Shown here one piece after another: positions 47,057 through 58,537 of a stretch of DNA of 64,000 bases. The first letter of the stretch is position 1, and every line of letters starts with the position of its first letter. This DNA is from Isoetes taiwanensis. Its lineage: Eukaryota; Streptophyta; Lycopodiopsida; Isoetales; Isoetaceae. Under the pieces are notes generated by a model. It was given only the letters and a program-made list of their open reading frames with translations. It ran no database searches and was not told the DNA's origin. The stretch spans positions 11,921,426 to 11,985,425 of the forward strand of contig JAJEKV010000036.1 of the NCBI GenBank assembly GCA_021234155.1, written 5' to 3'. Made by a program: the position numbers and the translations under genes.

Positions 47057-47960
47057 TTGGGGGCTTTGAGAGCTTGCAAAAAGCCGGAAAAACATTGTCT
47101 GGAACTATATCAGCAAACCAAAGAAGCACATATGGATATCAAAGAAGCACATATGGATACGTCAATACAGGGGGAAGAAGGTTATGATCTAAAATCTCAT
47201 GCTGGGTATACAAGTAATTCTAATGGCACTATGGAAGTTGAAAGATCAACATCAAGGTTGGAATCAGCAGCAATGCTTGAACTTGCAACTTTACCTGCCA
47301 AATGTCTGGATGATTTTGTGATATATGATGGTGGAGGAATTTGCGTTTCAATTGCACAAGTTCCATATGAAGCCGACCCCATTGATGAGGATTTTGAAAA
47401 GCCGAGATACTATGTGGCTACACCTGTACAGGTACAGGTACAGGTACAGGTAAGTACGGTACGGTACGGTAAGTATGGTACGGTAAGTATGGTACGGTAC
47501 GGTAAGTATGGTACGATACGGTAAGTACGGTACGGTAAGTACGGTACTACACTGGGAGATCCATACATGGAAAGTGGAATTGGAACATATTCCTTGCTTT
47601 TTAGTGAAGGGCCCTTCACCAAGTCCCACAGATCATTTCTTTCCTACTTATACAGTTCACATGTTTGATAAAATCCTTACTCCCAGTGATGTTGGAAGAT
47701 TGAACAGGCTCGTCATTCCAAAAATCAACGCAGAAGTACATTTGCCTTGCGATGGAATTGTGGAGAAAAAAAAGGTAAGATGCTTCTGTTTATAGATGAA
47801 AATCAATGCATGTGGAAATTTAGATATCGTTATTGGGATAGTTCGCAGTTATGTCTTCACAAAACTTTTGCGTAAAGTTTTCAGTCGTTTGGAGTCGATA
47901 TTTGGTATTGAAGCAACTTAAATTCTATCTTTTGATATAACTATAATATGGTAGTTTTGA
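47057..47960 (+). pseudogene. B3-domain gene fragment, copy 2 (with upstream exon)
   Basis: Here the exon upstream of the microsatellite is present: an open frame from 47057 reads ELATLPAKCLDDFVIYDGGG, ICVSIAQVPYEADPIDEDFE and YYVATPVQ before entering the GTACGG repeats (47423-47546). The B3 part follows: [20 protein letters not shown] (about 47662-47720), an AAAAAAAAG|GTAAG break, and WKFRYRYWDSSQ (about 47813-47850). The SSQSYV segment differs from copy 1 by two missing bases near a CGCA. It is a transcription-factor fragment, not functional as read. The last L1-like words (46990-47050) lie just upstream. Confidence 0.72.
47423..47546 (+). repeat. GTACAGG / GGTAAGTACGGTAC microsatellite, copy 2
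   Basis: (GTACAG)n passes into GGTAAGTA(C/T)GGTAC words, corresponding to 1-115. Confidence 0.8.
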
Positions 47961-48548
47961 GCTCGATTAGCTCCCCTGGTTGATCCGTAATTTTTGAGCT
48001 CGTAATTTAGCTTCCGGGTTGATCCGAATTTTTGAGGCAATCGCCTTATGTATATAAGCATGATGTAGAATACAAAAACCGGATATATGATATGATATAG
48101 ATTTTAAATCGGGCTTTTTTCAAAATGGAATTTGAAGATAAAAATATGAAGAAGATGAATAGGATCGTGTGGATATCAAGAAGGCGATGAATGCCACGAT
48201 GAATAAGGATATGACAATAATATTGCTTGTTTTAATTTATATAGGCCTATTTGTGCTATGGGTATTTTGAAAAAGTTGAGATGAATTTAGTGATGGACAT
48301 GGAGTTGGAGATGGAGGAGCTTATGTATGAACAAGGTAAAGAATCGGGTTTTGGGTTTCGATTGCTCTAATCGTTGATGCGAGGATGCAAATGACCCTTT
48401 GCAAAAAGTTTTCGTGCTATTTGGAGTCGATATTTGGTATTGAAGCAACTTAAATTCTATCTTTTGATATAACTAATATGGTAGTTTTGAGCTCAGATTA
48501 GCTCTGGTTGATCCGTAATTTTTGAGCTCATAATTTAGCTTCTCGGTT

Positions 48549-48903
48549 GATCCGTAGAAAGAGAAAAAAGAAGGAATTAGAAATGACATATGGATTTACC
48601 CCTAGAATTTCTACAACGAAGATTGGGTAGTCAAAAAGTGGGACTCCCATATCCTCATCCAACATCATGAGGAACTTGGTGTCCAAAGATAGTGGGAGAA
48701 CCGCCGATTTAACTCCTTTGCGAATCCAAGGCATTAATGTCCCATGTGTCAAAGCTGCCCCGATCAAAATTTGCCTAAAAACGCCATCGCCCACGGCATC
48801 GCCACGACAAATGTCACGACAAATGTCGAATTGCCACGCTAATTTGCTCGCGGATGCGCCTAATCAAGCTATGTTCAAGTGTTTTGAGGTATGCAGATTT
48901 TAG
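48549..48903 (+). pseudogene. Unrecognised ORF downstream of B3, copy 2
   Basis: This is the counterpart of 1105-1464. The beginning (RKRKKKELEMTYGFTPRIST) and end (NQAMFKCFEVCRF) are kept. The middle reads IMRNLVSKDSGRTADLTPLR and IQGINVPCVKAAPIKICLK, differing from copy 1 because of small indels at CTG/CAG positions. Confidence 0.35.
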
Positions 48904-49029
48904 GTTGTTACACAAAACTTGCTCGATTTTAGGTTGCTTTAAAACAAAGATAGGTATACATAAATTTCATAACCGATGAGAACCTACGTGGTTTTGAGTG
49001 AGTAGAAATGCTCATAAAGCATATCTTCA

Positions 49030-49378
49030 CCGGCATCGCCACGACAAATGTCACGACAAATGTCGACTGGCCACGACAAAATGTCACGACTCGAATTTGA
49101 CCGTTGACTATACGCCGCGATGCGACGTGGACGCATGTAACCCGAGACACGCCGACGCATTTTTTGCCACGGTAACGCTGTGTCGCATGTGACCTGAATT
49201 TTGACCGTTGACTATACGCCGATGCGACGTAGTCTACGTAACGCATGACACGCAGACGCATTTCGTGCCACGCGGTAACGCCAAGTCGAGGTGACCGGCA
49301 TGTGACCGTTGACACTACGCCGCCGCGACGCCACGCCGCATGCGACGCTATGCATTTCTATATAAACAACTCTTTCTC
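49030..49378 (+). promoter_or_regulatory. Repeat-rich upstream region and TATA box, copy 2
   Basis: It corresponds to 1585-1930: three TGACCGTTGAC units, degenerate ACGTCGCATGCGACGT palindromes and TATATAAA (49359-49366). Palindromes and CACGTG motifs are more degraded here (for example TATACGCCGCGATGCGACG). The transcription unit it served is now separated from it by the 11.7-kb insertion. Confidence 0.6.
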
Positions 49379-49382
49379 GACC

Positions 49383-49386
49383 TTCA
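49383..49386 (+). repeat. 4-bp target-site duplication TTCA (left)
   Basis: TTCA precedes the element and recurs at 61121-61124. Copy 1 has a single TTCA at the corresponding place (1947-1950) with continuous flanks. Confidence 0.88.
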
Positions 49387-49412
49387 AAGCACAATTTCAT
49401 TATAATGGGAAA
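49387..49412 (+). repeat. Left terminal inverted repeat of the 11.7-kb element
   Basis: AAGCACAATTTCATTA is perfect for 16 bases; the following AATG and GAAA blocks also match the reversed right end (61095-61120). Confidence 0.88.
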
Positions 49413-50284
49413 ATTTTTAGTAAACTGGAATTTTTTTATTATGGGGGTTGTATAGACCTTATGCGGGGGTTGTATACACGCAGTACAAGACTGTATCATA
49501 GACCTTATGCGGGGTTCTATACACGCGCAAAGCATCTGTGTATCATACATACATGAATATTTAGAGAACATAATAACACGGTGTATCATATACCAACTTC
49601 CAAACACAATAGAGACCAAAGTATGAACTATGTATGTCCCTAGTAACCTTCCCCGTGTTCCTAACCCCTTCCCCTTCCCCTTTCCCTTCGCTGCAGGTCT
49701 AACCCACGATCCGGGTTAGGAGTCAAGAGCTCACGCTCATCCCATGCCGATTCTTCCCACCATATGGGGTACCTAGTCATTAGAAAAGTAATTCCACAGA
49801 TAATACTCACGGAAGAAGAGCGGACCCAACTCCACAAAACCGTTGTACTCATTGTAGTACACCCTAATAAGGCCATACATCCGCCCCTTTAGAAATTTCA
49901 TGAATGAACTCGATATGTATGCATCCAGAGAGTGTGCTAAATATCCAAAGACGAAGAAGAGGCCTCAATTGTCGTAGCATCTCGGCCCGTGATAAGGAGG
50001 GGGTTCAAGCATTCCCTCATTGCAAGTCTCCTATAACATTGGATGGATTAATTTCCATCGGTGGCTCATGACCACAATCAAATCGCTCCTGAATGAAGTT
50101 GATCAACCCATTGTAAGCTCCTTGGTGGGACTGTGGCGCAACCTCCACTCCAAGAAATGGTCCCATAGCTCATCCATTCCAGCCGCACAGAATGCTCTGG
50201 GGCATGCTTGCAGGCCTTCCGAGTAGCCTGTGGAGGATTGGGTCCAATCATTTAAAAAGCAAGCAAGGATCACCGACGGAGCAA

Positions 50285-50760
50285 GGAACACCTGAGCAGA
50301 GAGCAAGTAGCAAGTTCAAGAGCAAGCAACAAGATCAAGTAGCGGTGGAGCACGGAATGAAGTAGCAAGGAACAAGGATCAAGATCAAGTAGCAAGATGC
50401 AATGAACAAGGAAGATCAAGTAGCAAGAAGATCAAGGAACAAGGAAGATCAAGGAGCAAGAAGCAAGGATCAAGATCAAGTAGCAAGGAACAAGATCAAG
50501 TAGCAAGATCAAGAGCAAGGAACAAGATCAAGTAGGAAGGAGCACGGAATGAAGTAGCAAGGAACAAGGATCAAGATCAAGTAGCAAAGAGCAAGATCAA
50601 GAGCAAGGAACAAGATCAAGTAGGAAGGAGCACGGGAATGAAGTAGCAAGGAACAAGGATCAAGATCAAGTAGCACGGAAGCAATGAACAAGGAAGATCA
50701 AGTAGCAAGAAGATCAAGGAACAAGGAATATGAAGGAGCAAGAAGCAAGGATGAAAAGTG
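50285..50760 (+). repeat. Purine-rich AAGATCAAGTAGCAAGGA minisatellite
   Basis: Irregular repeats of CAAGATCAAGTAGCAAGGAA and variants run for about 475 bp. The plus strand is strongly purine-biased. Confidence 0.85.
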
Positions 50761-50794
50761 AGAAGTGAAAACAAGGTAAAAGAATTTATAGCTA

Positions 50795-50915
50795 CGAATC
50801 CAATAATGTTGAAGTATAATACCAATAATGTTGAAGTATAATACCAATAATGCCGACGATAATACCAATAATGCTCACGATAATACCAATAATGCTGAAG
50901 TATTATACCAATAAT
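50795..50915 (+). repeat. ~25-bp tandem repeat (CCAATAATG…)
   Basis: CCAATAATGTTGAAGTATAATA and variants repeat five to six times. Some units read GCCGACGATAATA instead of GTTGAAGTATAATA. Confidence 0.75.
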
Positions 50916-51595
50916 TCTATAACGACTATAAAAGCAGCTCCATTCGTAAGTCATTCATCTCCCATCATGGCTTATAATATTTATGATGATCGGGTTTGAG
51001 ACCATTCTTTGCTCCATGAGCTACAATGATATTAATCGCTGATACGAAAAAGGTGTTGTCGATCCTTACTTTACAATCCAAAGCGTAAGGTCGGAGTGTG
51101 ATTGCCCCGGCCTTACTCGTGGTTGTGATCCATCTTCTTTGGGTTCCCCGAGCCATGCCTACGAAATGAATGCGATCACAATAGCAGTGGATTGATGATG
51201 AGTGAATCATCGACTCTATAATGCCATCAATAATATGTGCATCTAAATTATATGTATGCCATCAATAATGTGTGCATCGATGTAATGATGTGTATTAAAC
51301 ACCTATTATAATAGATGTAAGGATGTTAGTATAAGCATAAATTAGGATGTATCGACAACGATTAATTGTCCAAAATGCTTAAGTATTATAGCAAAAAGAA
51401 ATTACATACATGATTATCGAGAACATGACCGAGATTGAGAGCTTTTAGCTAATGCTATGTCCCCCACATGTCAACAATGTATTTTGGAATCTGAACAGTT
51501 TCTTGGTCTTTTGCCATTTGCATCCCATGCATAATGTATGGCATCTAACTTCTCATACCTTGATGGATCCGATGGATTGGGTCGCCAACGTTTAG

Positions 51596-54500
51596 TTAAG
51601 CAACCTCGTGATAGTCACGACCAACCGTGCATCCACCATGATACATAAATGTGACCATAATTGGTAGACTCGATCTAGGATGGCATCTTCTTTTCAGAAA
51701 GCCCAACCACGTTGGAGTTTCATCGCCTCCGTGTCGGACTAAAACAAACATACCTTTTCGTAACATGTGCATGAGGATCGAACTCATCCATAGGCAACAC
51801 CGACGCCCATCCGCTGGCCCACAATATGTAGGCAAAGGTCTTACAAGCACACGGCGGCTTCATCGACCTCGGAGTAAATGCGCCTTGTAGAGGTTCTTGC
51901 CTTGTACGCAACCAAAAGTTATCATTTTGAGGTCGCCCCGAGATACATCTTCCAAACACAAAAGAATCTCGCTCCAAGAATCCATAGTTGCTTTGTAACC
52001 GTCGTGCAAACACACTATCTTCCTGATTTTGCGTAAGGAATTCCATAATGCTATGTACTTGCCGATGTCGTCGCCAAAGCCGTGGAGATCTTTCAATGTC
52101 TTCCTTGGAGGGATATTTTTAGGCACCCCCGTTGGTAACGTTGGCTCACCATTTTCATCCTCCTTCCACATTCTTATTCCATTTTCTCGAATCCACTTTT
52201 ATGGGTTGGCCGCATCTTTATATTGCATAATGGGCCATTTCCCATCCATTTTAAATCGGAATAGCAATGGCTCGGTATGGCCTGTTAGACGTTGGCCCTT
52301 ATCGGGGATATATCCCTTGACAAAGCCTTTCCAACTGGAACTTCATCCACAAAATATGGAACAGAGACTTTGCATTGCACTTGCTAAACAAGTAAAGCAA
52401 CTCGTGCAAAGTTAGAGCATCCGATGAACTCATTAACGCCGAAAAGTTCCCAAACAATGCATCAATATCGCCATGAGTGTGCCCAACCATCATGAAGCCA
52501 ACCTGAATCTCATCGAATACCTTAAGCCATGTCAAATAAGAGAGGTAGGAGAACACATATCTATTTTTTATTTTGACCCATGCATTATCCAACCGTAGTA
52601 GAGATTTCGAGGAAGAGGATTGAAGCCTTCTGTTGGCACTAGAAGATGAAGGCATCTTCTCTTGTGTCCGCACTAGCTTATGTTGCGCTGGTCGAGTATC
52701 TTTTAGGGCTTGCATCAATTTGTAATCAGAAGTTCTCGCTTCCACACAAATCACCACACTTGTCTTCTTCCCAAGAACTCAAGATAGTGTAGGATCCTAG
52801 AAAGTGATCCAACATGAAAGTTTGAGTCATCCTTCCAAAGATCAAGAGAGAAATGGCCATAAGCCCGCCCACCATGACCATGTGTCAATGCTCCTCGCCA
52901 AGTCGCTTCTTCGCCGCATCTCCTCTCCAAACAGACTTTTTAGATGGTGACTTCTTGGTGTGAGTGTTTTGACCCGATCCATCTTATCATGTATTATGCA
53001 GAGGTGACTTTTCTCGGGCTAACGATGTGATAATGCACGCCAATGCCAATATTGACTCCTACAGAACGTTGTTCCAACATATGTGCCCGCCGCTGAATTG
53101 AAAGGTTGCGCCTCTCCCTTTATATCTTTTGTTCTTTCCAATTTCGCTTTGATGACTACACATATGTTACACTTGGAGAATGTCTGTATTTTTTGCTATG
53201 CCGACGCCCCGGAAACTCTTTCTTCCAAATATTGTAAAAAGAGGGCAAGGTTACACTCTTTCCTCGGCCAATTCTTCCACCACTACGCGCCCACCTCCTT
53301 ATGTATGCTCTTCTTATTAAGGATGGAAGGAAGTTTGCGAACATTCTCCCTTATATCATCCTTTCCTTTTTGTTTCTATGTGGAATGCTCTCGCATTCTC
53401 ACTAATGAAGGTATCAAGCACACTTTTTCAGAGCTAGTGTCACAGATCTAGGCTTTTAGAGCCTCAGATACCATGCTCGCCCCTTTTCCACCTAACTCGA
53501 ACCTCTTCCTCCAACTATAAAACGTAGACCGAAAGCAACTCCTAAAGCCACGCGCCATGCGAATTGACAAAGACTCCACCACAAACCACTACTTTCGGCC
53601 TCCCGATCGCCGCCAGTATAAGTTACACTCAACACATCAAAAACAAGCGTAATCCCGGCACCGCTTGATTGAGAATAAAATTTTTTTCTTAAGGCACATA
53701 CTTGTTGTCGGGCCCGCTTTTTTGACACATTCGCCCTTGCAAAGATGTTGATTTTAGATCACTCTTAATTGCCTTGGAAGCGCACATCCTCTCCTCCTTG
53801 CCATCCCCCTTTGGTTCCCTCCCGACCCTCTTCACATATGTATATTTCCTTTTCCTCTTGAATTGCTTCTCAACATCGCCTTCCAAGCACTCAACTTCTA
53901 AATCATCATGTTCGAGAGCAGCAAGAGCTTGTAAATGTTGTGAAACTGTCCCTACCATCATGAAGCAAAACAAAGATGGGTCTCCCTGTGTTACTAGATC
54001 TGTTAGCTATAGGCCTCTCAAAGACAAGCATGACATGACCCGATATTTTGGTTTCCCGTTGGATCTATTATGTTACCCAATCGAAAAGCCCGACCTTTGA
54101 TACACCCAAGAACTCATCGCCTATAGCATCCCGAGGATCACTAAAGACTATATTAGCCTCGAATATTTAGATCCGGGCGGCAGGAGTGAAGAATGTAGCA
54201 TGGCAAACCTAGTAGATCTGTTTCGAGTAGTAGATCTGCCTCATCTTCGTGCTTAAACAACCCGAGACCAAGACGGGCAGCTAGATTCTCATGACCTCCA
54301 ATCTCCTCTACTATCTCGCCTTTCTTCATTTGTTGCTGTGTTGCTTGGTTCACCACAAAGGAGCAGTGAAACTGATGTCGTGAGATGGGCTATCGGCTGA
54401 TGGACTACTAGATGAATCCTCTTGTGAAGAGGGCAAATTGAGGGATCTCAAGACGATCTTCACTTGAGGGCCACTCATTTGGTTTTACATCCCTCTTAGG

Positions 54501-54748
54501 CCATTGAATGAATGTGCCTACCGCTTCACCAATGTTATCTCGCCCCTCCAGTGGGACCGGAAGTTTCGGCCGATGGGATCACGGACCCGGACCTCAATTG
54601 CTACATTTGAAGGATCTATTTCCTTCCCATGAAGAGTGGTTCTATTCAAAATATGTCCCCGGGCAACAATTGTCCCTCCGAGACTAATAGGTTGTACAGG
54701 GAAAATTAAACCTGCTTCAATCAAGCAAGGCGACACTTTTCGTAACAT
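51596..54748 (-). pseudogene. Transposase-like gene with HDKMD / LDN / GHTH-DID motifs (DUF7869-like)
   Basis: On the minus strand, starting near 54748 (LIFPVQPISLGGTIVARGHI), pieces in changing frames follow a transposon-type protein. They include an acidic and basic part (53973-53689), LPSFYNIWKKEFPGRRHSKK (about 53250), HDKMDRVKTLTPRSHHLKS (about 52970) and LLRLDNAWVKIKNRYVFSYL. Next comes VGFMMVGHTHGDIDALFGNF (about 52510-52450), then ENGEPTLPTGVPKNIPP (about 52130), and FVLVRHGGDETPTWLGFL (about 51730). The GHTHxDIDxxF block and the later F/TWLG segment are as in DUF7869-type proteins of transposons. Aspartates in HDKMD, LDN and DID could form an acidic catalytic set (inference). The gene is probably the element's own transposase, with introns and suspect frameshifts. 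Confidence 0.6.
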
Positions 54749-54784
54749 ATGAAATAGAGGAAAAAATAAGCAAAAAAATAAGTT

Positions 54785-55095
54785 TAAAATGGCGCTTATT
54801 TAGTACAAATGTATAAATTTTGGTCCAAATTTGGAGCTAAATGGCGCCATGGCGCCATTTGGTGTAACGGTGAACACTTGGATCAAATGGCGCCATGGCG
54901 CCATTTTCGAATGGTGTTTGGATCAAATGAGCCATGGCGCCATTTGATCCAAATTCACACCTATGGCACATTCATAGTGTGAATTTGGATCAAATGGCTT
55001 TATGGCGCCATTTGATCCAAAAACACCATTTTCGACTAAATGGCACCATGGGCCATTTGATCCAACACCATTTCCACCAAATGGCTTAACTCCAT
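54785..55095 (+). repeat. Cluster of GGCGCCAT palindromes and ATTTGATCCAA inverted repeats
   Basis: AATGGCGCCATGGCGCCATT occurs at about 54840 and 54888, with decayed versions near 54927, 54993 and 55039. Many are flanked by TTTGGATCAAAT. It lies between the divergently transcribed genes, just upstream of the minus-strand gene. Confidence 0.88.
54940..54997. repeat. Perfect 21-bp stem foldback
   Basis: Left arm 54940-54960 (CCATTTGATCC…CACAC) and right arm 54977-54997 are perfectly complementary with a 16-base loop. Confidence 0.9.
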
Positions 55096-55111
55096 CACAA
55101 AATCTACACGA

Positions 55112-55187
55112 GGTGCCTATGTTATGCATTCTTGCTCCCATTGTTGTATATGTGTCAATAAGAGCAGGCATGCATAACATGGGCACC
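55112..55187. repeat. Imperfect ~26-bp stem foldback
   Basis: GGTGCCTATGTTATGCAT…TTGCTC pairs with GAGCAGGCATGCATAACATGGGCACC around a ~24-base loop, with three mismatches or bulges. Confidence 0.75.
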
Positions 55188-55289
55188 CCATGCCAACTTT
55201 GCAATTGAAACCAAGGTTCTCGTGGTCCTAGCAAAGATTAATGTCGCATTTGAACACTCTATACACATGGCAAAGAATAGAACGTAATT

Positions 55290-56420
55290 TATACCGTAAA
55301 CAGTGGACTTACTTGATATTAGATAGATCCATAGTGGTATGTCCCGGAGCAAGTAGATAGAACAGAAAATGAAGCTGATCCCGCCAGATATATTGGCGTA
55401 AGAATGCGCCAAGAAGAGCGCCAAGAAGAAAGCGCCAAGAAAGATTCGGAGAAGAAGAAGGAGGATTCGCCAAGAAGAAAGCGCCAAGAATCACCGGGAT
55501 TTCGCGGAGCTGAAGAAGAAAGCTACCGACAAAGACGCATGCGCTTTGCAAAGTTTCTCGCCAGGGCTCGAGAAAAGAAGCGCCACTTTTATGCGAAAGC
55601 CAAAACCGAGACTAACAGCGGATTCGAAGCGCTCGAACTGCGGGCATCTAAAAACGCCTCAAGGCCGTGGCATGGTCGCATTAAGTGGGAGCACGGGCGG
55701 CAAAGAGGGAGCTTTAAAGGCAAAGTACAATTTTCAAAACGGACGATTCAAATTTGGATTGTGGCGTACCAAATTTCAATATACCTGCGGAATTTTGACT
55801 TTTATGTTAATTCGGGGCGGGCGGAATTTTGAATTTTATGTTCAAATTTGGGGGGGTTTAAGGGAAATATTCAATTTCAAAATTCAATTGTGGCGGTATG
55901 GCGCCGATCGCCACTCGCATGGGCGGGAGTGGGTGGTCGGGCGGCATGGGCGGCCGGACCGCTGACGCACGGGCGGCCGGACCGCGACGCACGCAAGCGG
56001 TGGGCGGCCGAAGCGGGTATGGGCGATCCACACGGGCATGGGCGCTGGAAACATGGGCCCTAGTTGGTCGCCTGCTTTTTCCTGAAGCTTCTCATTCGCT
56101 TCATTCGCTTTGATTCCAGCCCTCGACCTTAGTCACAAATGTTTAGCGCCCTAAAGCAACCCTTTTTTCATCCTTTTTTTCGGTGATTTACGGCGCCATT
56201 TCCCCATGATTCACCGCCTCAACACATCTAGATACACACCGGTTTTGGACCAAATTCAAAGGGCCAAGGAAATGGAAATGGACAGTTCGAGCTCAACAAA
56301 ATGTGGAGACGAAGCTAGCTTACCTCAAGGGACAGTATGTCGTCTACTTGCATTGTTTGTTTGGGCTAAATGGCCACCGCTATTTAGATGCCTGGTAACC
56401 ACTTTAGGGTCTTATAGTTG
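55290..56420. other. Intergenic stretch of the 11.7-kb element
   Basis: It contains a purine-rich AGAAGAAGCGCCAAGAAG block (about 55400-55490) and a G-rich block with a repeated CGGGCGGCCGGACCG (about 55945-55995). One GGCGCCATTT half-site lies near 56193. ORFs here shift frame often and show no recognised domain. Confidence 0.4.
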
Positions 56421-56423
56421 ACA

Positions 56424-56722
56424 AATGGCGCCATGGCGCCATTTGGATGATTGAGTGCACTTTAGGAGTCTTAGCTTACTTTAGGATGCCTGGTAGCTTA
56501 CCATAGGGTCTTGTTGTTGGCAAATGGCGCCATGGCGCCATTTGATGTGTATTAGCATACATTTGGGACTTGTTGTTGGCAAATGGCGCCATGGCGCCAT
56601 TTGATGTGTATTAGCTTACCATAGGGCCTTGTTGTTGGCAAATGGCGCCATGGCGCCATTTGATGTCTATTAGCATACATTGGGAACTTGTTGTTGGCAA
56701 ATGGCGCCATGGCGCCATTTTT
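56424..56722 (+). repeat. 59-bp tandem repeat carrying the GGCGCCAT palindrome
   Basis: AATGGCGCCATGGCGCCATT starts about 56523, 56582, 56641 and 56700, exactly 59 bp apart, with TTTGATGT and ACTTGTTGTTGGC between. A fifth copy near 56426 sits outside the strict period. Confidence 0.92.
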
Positions 56723-56780
56723 ATCTGCGTCTAGTCCTTTAACACTAATGGAGTCATTCGCATATGTATTCTCCTATAAA

Positions 56781-56879
56781 TCGCAGGTGCCTCGACCCAG
56801 TCAGAGCCACTCTCCTTCCAACCATCTTCCGCGAATATTTGGAAGGGGAGGGGCTCGGACTGGGTCGAGGCACCTGCGA
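56781..56879. repeat. Foldback 1: ~41-bp stem (TCGCAGGTGCCTCGACCCAG…)
   Basis: TCGCAGGTGCCTCGACCCAG continues through AGAGCC…CTCCTTCCAA and pairs with the right arm ending CTGGGTCGAGGCACCTGCGA. There are about four mismatches over 41 bases and a loop of about 17. The dimensions resemble a plant miRNA precursor or a foldback element. Confidence 0.85.
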
Positions 56880-57011
56880 CCAAATGCAGGGAAATGCATT
56901 CGAACTGCTTCCATTTGCTTATGCACTGAACTCGGATGCAAATGGCGCCACGGCGCCATTTGCCTAGTCATCTGGTCTGTCTGCTTGTTCTGTTGTGGTA
57001 TCTCCTACGAA

Positions 57012-57110
57012 TCGCAGGTGCCTCCACCCAGTCCGATCCACTCTCCTTCGAACCATCTTCCTCGAATATTGCGAAGGGGAGTGGTTTGGACTGGGTGGAG
57101 GCCTCTTCGA
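57012..57110. repeat. Foldback 2: homologous ~41-bp stem
   Basis: It lies 231 bp from foldback 1 and has the same length (99 bp). The arm TCGCAGGTGCCTCCACCCAG pairs with CTGGGTGGAGGC…TTCGA. Bases changed relative to foldback 1 in the upper stem (CGACCC to CCACCC) are matched by compensating changes on the other arm (GGGTCG to GGGTGG). Confidence 0.85.
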
Positions 57111-57383
57111 CCAAACGCAGGGATAGGCATACGATCAGCCTCCGTGCTTATGCACTGGACTGATACAAATAAGCCGCGGCGCCATTTGCCAACAACAACC
57201 TATTGTCCGCCGCTTGTTCAAACCATTTACCGATGCCTCTTTGTTTCGATGCCTCTTTGTTGCGGCTATATTCGTACGCGGAAACACAATTTCAATCCGA
57301 CCGCACTATGATGCCGATAGGCAGTAATGGGTGCATGGAAGTAATGCGGTGAGCCCTCTCATCGCTACAGGGCTCTAAAGGAG

Positions 57384-58374
57384 ATGCAGAAGAGAGCTCT
57401 GCCTCCTTATAAGGGAGACAGACACGTAAAATGTACCGGCATTTACCGGCCGTGTATCTTGGTCCAAATGAAGTTGGTTGCCAAGAGCGGCCGCGAGGAT
57501 TGGATCCGGGTGGTGCGTGAAGATACTTTGAAGCAGAGAATAATTGTGTACTATGTGGACTGGAAGTTTTATGATCCCACTTTGATGTCCGCTAGCATTG
57601 CAAATGTAGCCTGGTTCGGCTAAGAAGCAAGGAAATTTGAAGCCGCTGCCAGACAACAACTTGACTTTGAAGAAGCTGACATCAAAGGTCCACAAGAAAT
57701 CTTGAGGGGCTTTATGATTCTTCGCAATCGGATGAACGAGTCGAAAAACTCGCCTTCATTCGTTGTCAAGGCAATAGCCCAGCAGAAACTACCCGCCATT
57801 GTGGACACCTACGGCTAAAAACAAAGGAGCAAGAAGAAGACAAGACAACCTAGGGATACACTGCGAAAGTGACAAAGACTCCTCATCTTCTAATCGAGGA
57901 TGTCCAGAACCGGAGGAAGGAAAGGCGGCGGGCAAGAGGAAAGTTAAGAGAAAGGATCACAAAGATCCAGATATGGAAAAGAAGGAAAAGAAACAATCTA
58001 AAGAAAAGGAAGAGAAGGAAAAGGAAGAGAAGGAAAAGAAAGAGAAGGAAAAGAAAGAGAAGGAAGATAAAGAAAAGAGGGAAAAGAAGGAAAAGAAAAG
58101 GGCAAGGAAAGAAAAGGATAGGGAAGGCAAGGGGGTAAAGGAAGGAAAGGCGACACAGAAACGGAGGGAAAGGAAGTGGAGACAGAGGAAACGGATGGAA
58201 AAAAGAAGAAGCACAGGCGAGAGCCTTGAGAAGGAGAGGACACCAAAAAACAAAGGAGAGCCTCGGACTCCAAGTCCCGGGCTGGAAGTCCTAGAAGTGG
58301 TGGTGAACCTCCGAGCCCAAGGCATAGCGAGGATCCCCTGGACACCGCCAAAAGGGTCCCCATTAAGAAGCTAG
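57384..58374 (+). pseudogene. Plus-strand gene of the element, N-terminal part with K/E-rich region
   Basis: The first open piece (57384-57623) reads GDRHVKCTGIYRPCILVQMK, REDWIRVVREDTLKQRIIVY and VDWKFYDPTLMSASIANVAW. After a frame break it continues EARKFEAAARQQLDFEEADI and LRNRMNESKNSPSFVVKAIA. From 57799 a 191-codon frame is dominated by K, E and R (about residues 45-150), probably a charged, nuclear, partly coiled segment. I recognise no catalytic domain. It lies upstream of the ParB-like segment on the same strand and is probably the same gene. Confidence 0.45.
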
Positions 58375-58537
58375 AGCCAAAGAAGCTCACATTAAGAATA
58401 GCTCAAGACTTGCTAGAGATGCCCCGCAAATCTTGGTGGAAAGGTCGAAGAGGAAAAGACTACAGAGAATACATCGCAAAAAATTTACGATCACCTAAGA
58501 TCTGTTTCCTCTCTGTCACATTCATTAAAAAATAGAC

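Larger units (their letters stand above)
49413..51595. other. Left part of the 11.7-kb element, no recognised gene
   Basis: It includes a duplicated ATAGACCTTATGCGGGG motif (49445-49520) and the minisatellites annotated separately. No ORF here shows a domain I recognise. Confidence 0.4.

Noticed and set aside
50285-50760. CRISPR-like regular repeat
   Set aside because: There are no unique equal-length spacers; it is an irregular purine-rich minisatellite in plant DNA.
55845-56060. G-rich ORFs (GGRTADARAAGP-type)
   Set aside because: These come from compositional bias with repeated GGGCGGCCGGACCG; no domain or frame conservation.
57869-58390. Lys/Arg-rich and Phe/Ser-rich ORFs in alternative frames
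   Set aside because: They mirror the AAG/GAG-rich coding strand of the 57799-58374 frame.
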